NCBI RefSeq assembly: GCF_004125825.1
Contig: NZ_QQWI01000003.1
Location: forward strand, 186,001-250,000
Origin: Fusibacter sp. A1
GTDB taxonomy: Bacteria; Bacillota; Clostridia; Peptostreptococcales; Acidaminobacteraceae
Direction: 5' to 3'
Length of the DNA: 64,000 nucleotides
Numbering within the stretch: the first letter of the stretch is position 1; each line of letters opens with the position of its first letter. This document shows positions 24,934-32,456 of this stretch, one piece after another. The notes below the pieces were generated by a model. It saw only the letters and a program-made list of their open reading frames with translations. It did not search any database and was not told the origin of the DNA. Position numbers and translations under genes: made by a program.

Positions 24934-27054
24934 TCAGATCTCGATGACCACCAGCTCGTGTAGGGCTCTGGTCATTGCGACGTATTTCATCTTGTGGTGC
25001 AGTTCTGTCGGATTTTCATGCTTTAAGTCGATCAGGATGACCGCATCGAACTCAAGCCCCTTCGCTTCATAGATGGGCATGATCGAATAACCGCCCTCAT
25101 AATGCTTTGTCTGGTCGTCGATCAGGTGGATGCTTTGACCTATCGCCTCTTCGATAACCGGCTTCAGCTCGTTTGCCCACTTGCTATCGGGGGTTAGGAT
25201 CGCCACTGAGTGTGCCGTTTTGAAACGGTTCGCATAAGCGATGACCTGTTCTTTAACGTCCTCTTTGGTGGACCCTTTAATATAGACGGGTTCGCTGCCT
25301 TCCCGGATGACCGGTTTTGGATACACAGGCACGTGTTCGAGCTGGTCCAGACACGTATTCGCAGCACTCACGATTTGCTTTGTCGACCGGTAGCAGGTCA
25401 CGATCTCGTCATAGGTCCTTTTGTGCTTTGGAGCCATTGGCGCGATGTCCGACCACTTGTCGATTCCGCGGTAGCTTCTTATGCCCTGGTTCAGGTCGCC
25501 TACGATGGTGAAGATGTTCGCCCGGTTCAGCTTTTTAAGTATGTGGTACTGGAAGATGTTGAAGTCCTGTGCCTCGTCCACCACGATGTGCGCATAGTGC
25601 TGCTCGTCGTTTAGTCCTAAAAGTTGCTCGTGCATATACAGGTACTGACCTATCACGACTTCGTTCACCTGTTTTTTCTTACTATTGATCAACAGTTCCG
25701 ATTCGACAGTGCCGTAGTCCGCAACCGCCTTAGCAAAGAGGTCGATCACCGTTCTTGGTTTGAGCATGGCTTTCGCGTTTTTAATTTTTTCAGTCAGCTT
25801 AGCCTTGTCGCTGGCCATTTTGGCGTTATAGGTGTCAAAGGTTTCCCTTCGCTCGATTGCCTCCTCTTCAAAGGATTTGACCGATTTTAACAGTTTGTCC
25901 TTGTGATAGGATTCATATCTTGCCCATCTTTCCTTTAGCGCCTTGTCGAGCATGGCAGTCACTTTGGGAAGACGTTTATAGACAGGCAGGTATTTGTAAT
26001 CCTGTAGGTAGACCTTCTTGTAGTCATCGGGATTCAGTTTGAAGGTCGTCGCGACCGCTTCGATGACGAGTTCAAAATGAGCTTCCTCCTGTTTGACCAT
26101 GCTGTCGAGATGGGACCGGAAGGCTTCTGATTTCAGGCTAGAAATCGCCTGCATATGCTGGTGTCCGTTCTGGCTTTCAAAGAAATCCTCGATAAAGCGG
26201 TCCGGTATGATGCCGACCTTGTCCTGCAGCAGCAGGGCAAGCTGGTTGAAGGTCTTCTGTTCGATATGATGTACTCCAAGATCCGGCAGCACATCGGACA
26301 CATAATCAAGGAAGAGCTGGTTGGGCATGATCATGAGTATCTGCTCAGGCTTTAGCGTATCCTGATGGTTGTATAAGAGGTAGGCCATCCTATGCAGCAC
26401 GATGGTCGTCTTACCGGACCCCGCAACCCCTTGCACCACCACAAACTTGTCTTTTGGGTGCCTGATGATCGCGTTCTGCTCGCTCTGGATGGTCGACACG
26501 ATGTCTGTTAGCCTGTTGTCCTTCGATTTGCCCAGTTCAAGGTTTAAAAACTCGTCCACAGGAGCGATGTTCTTGTCAAAGACGTTCACAAGCTCGCTGT
26601 CTTCAATCTGATACTGCCTTTTAAGCGGCATGTCTCCAAACACCACACCCTCAGGTGCTGTGAACATCACTTCTCCCAGTTCGCCCCCGTAATAAAGGGA
26701 TGCCACAGGAGCGCGCCAGTCCACGATAAAGGGCTGACCGGTTTCTTCGTTCATAATGCCGACTTTTCCGATGTAATAGGGATTTGTCGTTTTTTCGTCG
26801 TCGCGTTTAAAGTCGACCCTACCGAAGTAAGGCTTCTCCTTTGCGCGGATCAGGTTGTCGTAGTACTCAGAAATACCGCGGTGTACGTTCATTGCCACCT
26901 GCAACTCGTCGTCATAACCGCTGCTCTGTTTCTGGAGCTTTTCGACTCTGGTTTGGCTCTTTTCTTTGTCACTCTCGGTTTCGGCTGTCGCTGCGGCCAA
27001 ATGCTTTTTCGTGTGATCTAAATGCGCCACTTCAAGTCTGAATTCTGGATGCAT
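24934..27054 (-). CDS. helD: HelD-type RNA polymerase recycling ATPase
   Basis: This 706-residue protein is a superfamily 1 helicase-like ATPase that removes stalled RNA polymerase from DNA in Gram-positive bacteria. A charged N-terminal coiled coil (residues 1-70) would reach into the secondary channel. The HelD-specific segment FIVDWRAPVASLYYGG lies near residue 110. The Walker A motif GVAGSGKTT is near residue 215, the Walker B motif VDEAQDF is near residue 490, and motif VI VAMTRA is near the end. The ATG at 27054 follows AAGGAGGGTACT; an upstream TTG is unlikely. UvrD or DNA helicase IV are less likely because of the N-terminal region. Confidence 0.88.
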   Translation of the reverse strand: MHPEFRLEVAHLDHTKKHLAAATAETESDKEKSQTRVEKLQKQSSGYDDELQVAMNVHRGISEYYDNLIRAKEKPYFGRVDFKRDDEKTTNPYYIGKVGIMNEETGQPFIVDWRAPVASLYYGGELGEVMFTAPEGVVFGDMPLKRQYQIEDSELVNVFDKNIAPVDEFLNLELGKSKDNRLTDIVSTIQSEQNAIIRHPKDKFVVVQGVAGSGKTTIVLHRMAYLLYNHQDTLKPEQILMIMPNQLFLDYVSDVLPDLGVHHIEQKTFNQLALLLQDKVGIIPDRFIEDFFESQNGHQHMQAISSLKSEAFRSHLDSMVKQEEAHFELVIEAVATTFKLNPDDYKKVYLQDYKYLPVYKRLPKVTAMLDKALKERWARYESYHKDKLLKSVKSFEEEAIERRETFDTYNAKMASDKAKLTEKIKNAKAMLKPRTVIDLFAKAVADYGTVESELLINSKKKQVNEVVIGQYLYMHEQLLGLNDEQHYAHIVVDEAQDFNIFQYHILKKLNRANIFTIVGDLNQGIRSYRGIDKWSDIAPMAPKHKRTYDEIVTCYRSTKQIVSAANTCLDQLEHVPVYPKPVIREGSEPVYIKGSTKEDVKEQVIAYANRFKTAHSVAILTPDSKWANELKPVIEEAIGQSIHLIDDQTKHYEGGYSIMPIYEAKGLEFDAVILIDLKHENPTELHHKMKYVAMTRALHELVVIEI

Positions 27055-27133
27055 AGTACCCTCCTTATTTGTCAACTTTCAACAAGGTATATATTGTACC
27101 AAACCGTCCCCATAAATCAAGGCAATAAGAAAC

Positions 27134-27164
27134 TTGTAACTGTTCTGTTACAAACCGATAAAAT
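27134..27164 (+). promoter_or_regulatory. msrA promoter region with TTGTAAC palindrome
   Basis: TTGTAAC-TGTTCT-GTTACAA (27134-27153) is a perfect inverted repeat. TAAAAT at 27159-27164 is a possible -10 box, which places the palindrome over the -35 and spacer, a repressor-type position. The arms equal those of the site before the CMD-like gene at 18542, but the spacing is 6 instead of 4. Confidence 0.45.
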
Positions 27165-27227
27165 TAGGCTGGCGAACACGCCTTTTTTGTAGTACGCTGA
27201 AAAAAAGAAACCAATGGAGGATAACCT

Positions 27228-27707
27228 ATGAAATCGATTGTATTAGCAGGTGGTTGTTTTTGGGGGCTTGAAGCCTACCTAAAAAAATATGAAGGAATCA
27301 TAAGCACAGAAGTGGGTTATGCGAACGGAATCATCGAAAACCCGACTTACGAACAGGTAAAGACAAGCGGCACAGGACACGCCGAAGTGGTCAAAGTCAC
27401 CTTTAACCCCGCTGTCATAAGCCTTGCAGAGGTACTCATGCGCTTTTGGATCGTTGTCGACCCGACCGTCGAAAACAGACAGGGACCCGATATCGGACAC
27501 CAGTACAGGACGGGCATCTATTATATAGACAAGGGCGACCTCGAAGTCATCGAGCAGTCCCTTGAAGAAGAACAGAAAAAATACGAGCGTAAGATAGTAA
27601 CCGAAGTCGAACCGCTAGGGCTTTATTACACTGCGGAAGACTACCACCAGAATTATCTTGAGAAGAATCCAAACGGCTACTGCCATATCGATTTAAGCTT
27701 GTATTAG
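27228..27707 (+). CDS. msrA: Peptide methionine-S-sulfoxide reductase A
   Basis: The 159-residue enzyme reduces the S epimer of methionine sulfoxide in proteins. The catalytic cysteine is in GGCFWG at residue 10, the substrate-binding residues lie in [20 protein letters not shown], and a C-terminal YCHIDL can provide the resolving cysteine. It is reduced by thioredoxin-like proteins such as those at 2.6-4.3 kb. No msrB is fused or adjacent. The start follows a GGAGGATAACCT site. Confidence 0.95.
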   Translation: MKSIVLAGGCFWGLEAYLKKYEGIISTEVGYANGIIENPTYEQVKTSGTGHAEVVKVTFNPAVISLAEVLMRFWIVVDPTVENRQGPDIGHQYRTGIYYIDKGDLEVIEQSLEEEQKKYERKIVTEVEPLGLYYTAEDYHQNYLEKNPNGYCHIDLSLY

Positions 27708-27719
27708 GATACAAAAGTA

Positions 27720-27750
27720 AAACCTCCGTTTTTAAGCGGAGGTTTTTTCG
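27720..27750 (+). terminator. Terminator of msrA
   Basis: AACCTCCG and CGGAGGTT pair around TTTTTAAG and are followed by TTTT. It directly follows the msrA stop codon. Confidence 0.85.
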
Positions 27751-27760
27751 TTTATAGGGC

Positions 27761-27781
27761 GGGTAGGCTTTATGTCTACCC
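27761..27781 (-). repeat. REP-like palindrome overlapping a gene end
   Basis: A reverse copy covers the last two codons and the stop of the MFS gene (stop at 27776-27778). Here the repeat provides coding sequence, which suggests insertion at or replacement of the 3' end. Confidence 0.8.
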
Positions 27782-29005
27782 TACTCTTTCAACCTCAACA
27801 CTTTCTTTCACTCCCATCGACTTGCTCTTAAACATCAAGAAGCTCCCGGTAAGCGCGAAGGTGATGACGACCATCCACATGGCAGTCAGTCCAAAAGCCG
27901 TGCTGACTAAGCCTGCCAGCGCCGGACCGACTACAAAACCTGTCCTTCTGGCAACCGGCGCTAAGGCTGACACCCTTCCCCTATGTGAAGGTGGTGCGTT
28001 TTCAGCGATGTACACGTCCATGTTTGTCGCTCCAAGAATTTCTCCTACAGTCCAGATGACGGTCGCCGCTACAAATAGAGGAACCGAACCGATAAAGGCA
28101 TACATGCCAAATCCGATGGCGTATAGAAGACCGTTCAGGGCTATGATCGTACTTACTTTCAAAGGCTTAACAAGTATGCTGACAAATGGCGTCAGCACCA
28201 TACAGAGCACACCATTGATCGATGCCAGCACTCCGTAGACTTCTGGTCCCTTAATCTCTCCAAATACATTTTTTGCAGTGATGGGAACTCCAAAGCTAAA
28301 CTGCGAGAAGGCTACAAAGTAGAGCATGATTACCCCTACTACGATTATGATGTTCGGATTCTTAATCAGGAGTGCGATCGTCGATAGTTCCTTTTGAGTC
28401 TGTTTTGATTTTTCTTCTTTTGGAACATCATTTCCAGGAATCAGCACAGCAATCATAAGTACTGAAACAAACGACGACAAGGCATCACCGATAAAGAGTA
28501 GGTTTAAGTGGTTCTCGTACAATAAGACGGCGATCAGCGGACCAATGGAAAATCCGACGTTGATTGCGATATAGTTCAGCGAGAACGCCGACTTGCGTTC
28601 CTCGGGTTTGGTGTTTGCCATGATAAGCGTCGACCCTGTAGGCGCTTGAATACCAGTGAAGAAAGATGCCAAAGTCAAAAGTGGAATTACTGCCAGACTC
28701 GCGCCAAGCGGCACGCAAAGAAGGTACATCAGACCGTGCAGGCCATGAAAAATGACACGGGTGTTTCTACTGCCGAACTTATCGATAATCCGACCGCCGA
28801 TCAGTGTGCCGATAATGCTTGCTATGGAGTTGATCGCTACCACAAAGCCAATGGTCGCATTACTCAGTCCCATTTTGGATGACAGAATAAGTGCCAAGAA
28901 CGGACCTACAAAACCACCCATACGATTGATGATCGTAGACCCCAAGATCACATACGCCCGCCAAGGAAGACTAAAATAGTCCTTTAAATCCTGTTTTAGT
29001 TTCAT
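27776..29005 (-). CDS. MFS transporter (drug-efflux type)
   Basis: This 409-residue protein has twelve spans and the family motif A-like loop GGRIIDKFGSRNT near residue 65. The segment RMGGFVGPFLALILSSKMGLS is typical of the MdtG/tetracycline-efflux branch, and GRVSALAPVARRTGFVVGPA near residue 345 is the motif C-like region of the second half. The last residues come from an overlapping REP-like palindrome. The substrate is unknown. Confidence 0.87.
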   Translation of the reverse strand: MKLKQDLKDYFSLPWRAYVILGSTIINRMGGFVGPFLALILSSKMGLSNATIGFVVAINSIASIIGTLIGGRIIDKFGSRNTRVIFHGLHGLMYLLCVPLGASLAVIPLLTLASFFTGIQAPTGSTLIMANTKPEERKSAFSLNYIAINVGFSIGPLIAVLLYENHLNLLFIGDALSSFVSVLMIAVLIPGNDVPKEEKSKQTQKELSTIALLIKNPNIIIVVGVIMLYFVAFSQFSFGVPITAKNVFGEIKGPEVYGVLASINGVLCMVLTPFVSILVKPLKVSTIIALNGLLYAIGFGMYAFIGSVPLFVAATVIWTVGEILGATNMDVYIAENAPPSHRGRVSALAPVARRTGFVVGPALAGLVSTAFGLTAMWMVVITFALTGSFLMFKSKSMGVKESVEVERVG

Positions 29006-29104
29006 CTTAATACCCCCAGTTTTATCTATGTAATAGCATACAGCTTACCACTATGGGAAGGTCAAGTCAAATTTTAACACTTTCCCTTTTAGAGGCTTGA
29101 GAGG

Positions 29105-29191
29105 GGGTAGACACAAGGCCTACCCGTATATTCGTTGAGGCGGGTTTATGTCTGCCCTTTGCATTTGTAGGGGCTGGCCTTGTGTCTGCCC
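29105..29191. repeat. REP-like pair upstream of the RAYT gene
   Basis: The forward copy (29105-29125, GGGTAGACACAAGGCCTACC plus C) and the reverse copy (29171-29191, GGGCTGGCCTTGTGTCTGCC plus C) carry the variant loop CACAAGG. A half copy (GCGGGTTTATGTCTGCCC) lies between them. The pair ends 93 bases before the RAYT start. Confidence 0.85.
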
Positions 29192-29283
29192 TCTCTCCCC
29201 AACAGTCTGCAAGCTGCAGACTACACCTCCAATTCTCTATAAATCTCCTCTTCAATTTGCTATGCTAATTAAAAAGGAGATAC

Positions 29284-29775
29284 ATGATGGAAATTAAGCT
29301 CCCCAATCGAAAGTCAATTCGATTAAAACATTTTAATTATCAAGCAGGCGTCTACTTTATTACTATTTGCACTTATAAAATGAAAAGAACGCTTAGTGAA
29401 ATAAAGGAGAACGCAGTGAGTTTGACAGAGTTTGGTCATATCATTGAAAACAGCCTTTTGATGACCCAGCAGTCATTTAAGTCTTCTGAAATACATCATT
29501 ATGCCATTATGCCAAATCACCTTCATTTTATTCTTCAAATTCACGATGAATCACTATCTCAATCTACATTGAGTGACTTCATATGTTCCTTCAAATCCAA
29601 TTCGACCATACAAATAATCAAAGCCGTCAAATCTGGAAAACTTGAACCCTTTGACAAGAGAATTTGGCATCGTAACTATTATGAACACGTTATTCGAAAT
29701 GAAAAGGAATACTTATTGAAGCGCGATTATATAGTAAGGAATCCCTATCGGTGGGAAGAGGATGAGTTTTATTAG
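29284..29775 (+). CDS. REP-associated tyrosine transposase (RAYT), intact
   Basis: This 163-residue Y1/IS200-fold protein is of the TnpA_REP type. The HUH motif is intact (AIMPNHLHFIL, residues 78-88), and the catalytic tyrosine is present in NYYEHVIRNEKEY near residue 132, followed by the C-terminal YIVRNPYRW. These enzymes bind and cleave single-stranded REP hairpins. An AAGGAGATAC site precedes the ATG. There are no IS200-type ends or orfB; instead, variant REP-like pairs sit 93 bases before and 19 bases after the gene. Their CACAAGG loop differs from the CATAAAG form elsewhere, so these two pairs may be the cognate set. Confidence 0.92.
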   Translation: MMEIKLPNRKSIRLKHFNYQAGVYFITICTYKMKRTLSEIKENAVSLTEFGHIIENSLLMTQQSFKSSEIHHYAIMPNHLHFILQIHDESLSQSTLSDFICSFKSNSTIQIIKAVKSGKLEPFDKRIWHRNYYEHVIRNEKEYLLKRDYIVRNPYRWEEDEFY

Positions 29776-29793
29776 GCGGGATGGGTGAAGAGA

Positions 29794-29916
29794 GGGTAGA
29801 CACAAGGCCTACCCGTACATTCGTTGAGGCGGGTTTTATGTCTGCGCTTTGCATTTGTAGGGGCTGGCCTTGTGTCTGCCCATTGCATTTATAGGAGCTG
29901 GCCTTATCTCTGCCCG
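29794..29916. repeat. REP-like array downstream of the RAYT gene
   Basis: The forward copy (29794-29814) and reverse copy (29861-29881) repeat the upstream pair almost base for base, including the intervening TCGTTGAGGCGGGTTT segment. A third, worn reverse copy (AGCTGGCCTTATCTCTGCCC) follows at 29896-29916. With the upstream pair it brackets the transposase. Confidence 0.85.
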
Positions 29917-29921
29917 CTGTA

Positions 29922-29961
29922 TAAAAAAACCATCAAGCGGATTTATCTTAGCTTGATGGTT
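29922..29961 (-). terminator. Terminator of the small gene at 29994
   Basis: On the minus strand AACCATCAAGC and GCTTGATGGTT form an 11-bp stem followed by seven T residues. Confidence 0.85.
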
Positions 29962-29993
29962 CTTGTATTTTGAACACTATCTACAATCAGCTT

Positions 29994-30299
29994 CTATTCT
30001 TCCTTTTGCCAGATAGATTTCAGTTCAGTATAATTTGTCTCATAGTAGAAGGGTATTTCTACGGTGTCTTTTGTGTTATTTTGATGAAGTCTCACTAGAT
30101 AGTGATCGCCTTCATGCAAGTCCTCAATCCATTCATAACGCTCATTCAGAAGTTTTTCAATTACCTCTTTGTGATGCGTCATCTCGTGTTCCTTGTCTTT
30201 TTTCTCTAAATTGTAGCGTTGCCTTGATGCTTCCCTAAACATACCTCTTGATTTGTCGTGTACGGATTTGTGGTTTGATCTTGATTGATTAAAACTCAT
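29994..30299 (-). CDS. Hypothetical charged protein
   Basis: I do not recognise this 101-residue product. It is highly charged, with a basic N-terminal 35 residues (SRSNHKSVHDKSRG), a helical middle and an acidic C-terminus, and has no signal peptide or membrane span. A GGAAGTGA-type site precedes the ATG, and a strong terminator follows the stop, which supports expression. The N-terminal composition suggests nucleic-acid or spore-core binding, but no family motif is visible. Confidence 0.55.
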   Translation of the reverse strand: MSFNQSRSNHKSVHDKSRGMFREASRQRYNLEKKDKEHEMTHHKEVIEKLLNERYEWIEDLHEGDHYLVRLHQNNTKDTVEIPFYYETNYTELKSIWQKEE

Positions 30300-30401
30300 A
30301 CATTCACTTCCTTTTCGTTATAATCTCCACATGAAGGTACTACATATATACACTTGTCACATGGATTTAAACATAAAATAAAGCCCACGAATGTAAACTT
30401 T

Positions 30402-31820
30402 TTACAACACCCATTCTCCGTTTACCCATACATTGACCACATGGTTTTCATGGGGCGTCTTCAAACAGTCCGCCAGTGGCATATCAAGCAGTACCCAGTC
30501 GTCTTGTGAGTCCTTGTCCCTGACATAGCCTTCCAGAGCCTGGTCTATCGTGAGCGATTCTCCTTTTAAAAAGCTTATCGGCTGCTGGTCCAAGGTTTTT
30601 CTTTCGACTGCACAGTAGAGCCCTTTGATGACATCCGGTGTATCGATGGGTGCGTCTGAACCCATAAACAGCGGTATTCCCATCTCGTGCATGGTGCGCC
30701 ATACATAGGCTTCGCACGCACGATTCTCACCCAGCCTGTCATAGACTATCTTCGCATCTTCATGCAGGAAAATCGGTTGAACATACGCCCTAAGTCCAAG
30801 CGCTTTCATTCTGACAAGTAGATCTTGTGATGTGATCTGACAGTGTATGATGCCGGACTTTCCATAATACTCTTTAGGTGCGCTGAGGGCTTCAAAACAG
30901 GAAAGCACACGTTCGATGGCCCTATCTCCTATGGCATGGATAGATAAGGGTATACCTGCTTTATAGGCTGTCTCCATCTCTTTTATTAGTTGCTCATCCG
31001 ATTGCAGCTGAATTCCAAACTCTTGCTGAGCATCGTTGTAGGGCTCCCTGAGATGGGCTGTCCTAGCCCCTAGCGACCCGTCCGTAAAGCGCTTGATGCT
31101 GCCTATTTCAAAGCGCTTTCCCCTTAACCTTGAAACAGTATCCCTCAGTTCTTTCGCATCGCTTACGTTTGCCTGCTCCACCACTTTTAGGATCAGTTGC
31201 CCGCTTTCCATCAGGTCTTCAAATGCTTTTACGACCACTTTCCAGGATAAGTTCGGAAAACTGGCAAGATCGTCCGAATGAACGGTGGTGACTCCCTTCT
31301 TCAGAAGGTCCTCTTGGGCTGTAAGTATATATTTTTTAAGATCGTCGGGTGTCGCGTCATAATAGCCTTTTTCTTTGAGAAGATCCCTTGCTTTCTCTCT
31401 GAATATACCGGTTGGATTGCCATCGCTATCGACATCGATCGATCCACCGTCCACTGCGGGAACTCCCTCCATAGCCAGCGCTTCGACCACATAGCTGTTC
31501 ACAACCGTCACATGACCGCAGATTCTGGACAGTAGGACAGGTCTGTCATCTGCTATCTTGTCCAGATCGTATCGATTGGGATACCGCTTTTCCACAAAGT
31601 TTTCCTGGTTCCATCCAAAGGATTCCACTTTCTCAAGCTCTGCGTCAGGTTTCAATAGACCGATCATCTCAGAAATGCTCTTCACCGCTCTCAGATCAAC
31701 CTGACTTAAGAACTTTCCATACTCGATAAGATGCATATGCGAGTCTTGAAATCCGGGTACCAAAACTTTTTTTAAACTATTTTTTTGTGTTTCATTCAAA
31801 GACAAATCCAGTGCTTTCAT
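30402..31820 (-). CDS. YtcJ-like amidohydrolase
   Basis: The 472-residue enzyme belongs to the amidohydrolase_3 group. The metal-binding GFQDSHMHL is near residue 25, the later histidine is in SIHAIGDRA near residue 293, and the catalytic aspartate is in MGSDAPID near residue 390. These metal-dependent hydrolases cleave amide or imine bonds of small compounds; the substrate here is unknown. The ATG at 31820 follows GCAGGAGGAT. The protein begins only about 20 residues before the HxH motif, so the usual N-terminal beta-sandwich part is shortened. Confidence 0.85.
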   Translation of the reverse strand: MKALDLSLNETQKNSLKKVLVPGFQDSHMHLIEYGKFLSQVDLRAVKSISEMIGLLKPDAELEKVESFGWNQENFVEKRYPNRYDLDKIADDRPVLLSRICGHVTVVNSYVVEALAMEGVPAVDGGSIDVDSDGNPTGIFREKARDLLKEKGYYDATPDDLKKYILTAQEDLLKKGVTTVHSDDLASFPNLSWKVVVKAFEDLMESGQLILKVVEQANVSDAKELRDTVSRLRGKRFEIGSIKRFTDGSLGARTAHLREPYNDAQQEFGIQLQSDEQLIKEMETAYKAGIPLSIHAIGDRAIERVLSCFEALSAPKEYYGKSGIIHCQITSQDLLVRMKALGLRAYVQPIFLHEDAKIVYDRLGENRACEAYVWRTMHEMGIPLFMGSDAPIDTPDVIKGLYCAVERKTLDQQPISFLKGESLTIDQALEGYVRDKDSQDDWVLLDMPLADCLKTPHENHVVNVWVNGEWVL

Positions 31821-31913
31821 TTTTATCCTCCTGCGTTCTTTTTCCTGTAACATAGATTATATCACACTTACAGCGGGTTTTAGTGCAAATGTGATAGTAT
31901 GGGGTATACCCAA

Positions 31914-31995
31914 CACTTAATCTTCTTTTAATGATACCCATTATCAAATAACGTTTTCCTAAGTGAAGACCCTACACTTAACCTGATTTTAATGA
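31914..31995 (+). promoter_or_regulatory. Two OmpR/PhoB-type direct-repeat sites before the microprotein genes
   Basis: ACACTTAATCTTCTTTTAAT (from 31914) and ACACTTAACCTGATTTTAAT (from 31975) each contain two TTAAY units exactly 11 bases apart, the spacing bound by tandem OmpR-family response regulators. The two sites are 61 bases apart, close to six helical turns. A TATACT -10 box follows at 32041-32046 with a poor -35 region, consistent with activation. The rest of the 280-base gap to the divergent amidohydrolase holds nothing else I recognise. Confidence 0.5.
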
Positions 31996-32099
31996 AAAAA
32001 AACTGTATTCCACTATTGTAGTTGTGACGTCCCGATAGTCTATACTTAAATCAAGTTAAAGAACAAAACATAAACACTTAAGCGAAAGGAGCTTAGAAC

Positions 32100-32210
32100 A
32101 TGAAACTATTTAAACTTTTCACTAACTCAGACAGAAACCAAAACAGATTGGTACAATTCGAAATCGTTCAAGCAAAAATCGCTGAATCTTCAAGATTGTT
32201 CAACATGTAA
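32100..32210 (+). CDS. Microprotein 1 (36 residues)
   Basis: The product begins MKLFKLFTNSDRNQN and ends SSRLFNM. It is amphipathic and basic at the N-terminus, with no membrane span. A GCGAAAGGAGC site lies at ideal distance from the ATG, and codon usage is biased to T- and A-ending codons common in highly expressed genes. The next small gene follows after 34 bases with the same kind of site. I know no family match. Context (own promoter, tandem regulator sites, terminator behind the second gene) supports a real transcript. Confidence 0.65.
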   Translation: MKLFKLFTNSDRNQNRLVQFEIVQAKIAESSRLFNM

Positions 32211-32244
32211 TTTTAAGTTCAGCGACTACGAAAGGAGCAGACTT

Positions 32245-32361
32245 ATGAAAAAGACTATTGCTACTTATTTACAAAGAGCTAAAGCTCAACGCGAAAGAGA
32301 CACATACATCGACGGTGCTGTAAGCCAAATGGCTTTCGAGAAAATCGTCATTGGTTTATAG
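32245..32361 (+). CDS. Microprotein 2 (38 residues)
   Basis: The product begins MKKTIATYLQRAKAQRERD and ends FEKIVIGL. It is probably one amphipathic helix, strongly basic in the first half. ACGAAAGGAGCAGACTT precedes the ATG, almost the same sequence as before microprotein 1. The two genes end at a shared terminator at 32412. Function is unknown; a regulatory or membrane-surface peptide would fit but is not shown. Confidence 0.65.
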   Translation: MKKTIATYLQRAKAQRERDTYIDGAVSQMAFEKIVIGL

Positions 32362-32411
32362 ATAATATTTAAAATTCCCCCCCCTATGATTTTAAATATT
32401 AATCCACACAT

Positions 32412-32448
32412 TAAAAAGCATGCGTTCATCAGAACACATGCTTTTTTT
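32412..32448. terminator. Terminator between microproteins and MerR fusion gene
   Basis: AAAAGCATG...CATGCTTTT with an inner GTTC/GAAC stem and a following T-run terminates the plus-strand transcript and probably also the convergent minus-strand gene. Confidence 0.8.
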
Positions 32449-32456
32449 CATTTTTG

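Noticed and set aside
24934..27054. DNA helicase UvrD/PcrA
   Set aside because: The N-terminal coiled coil and the WRAP-type segment before the P-loop are those of HelD.
29284..29775. IS200/IS605 insertion sequence
   Set aside because: There is no tnpB and no typical subterminal IS200 hairpin ends; the flanks are REP-like pairs, which fits RAYT.
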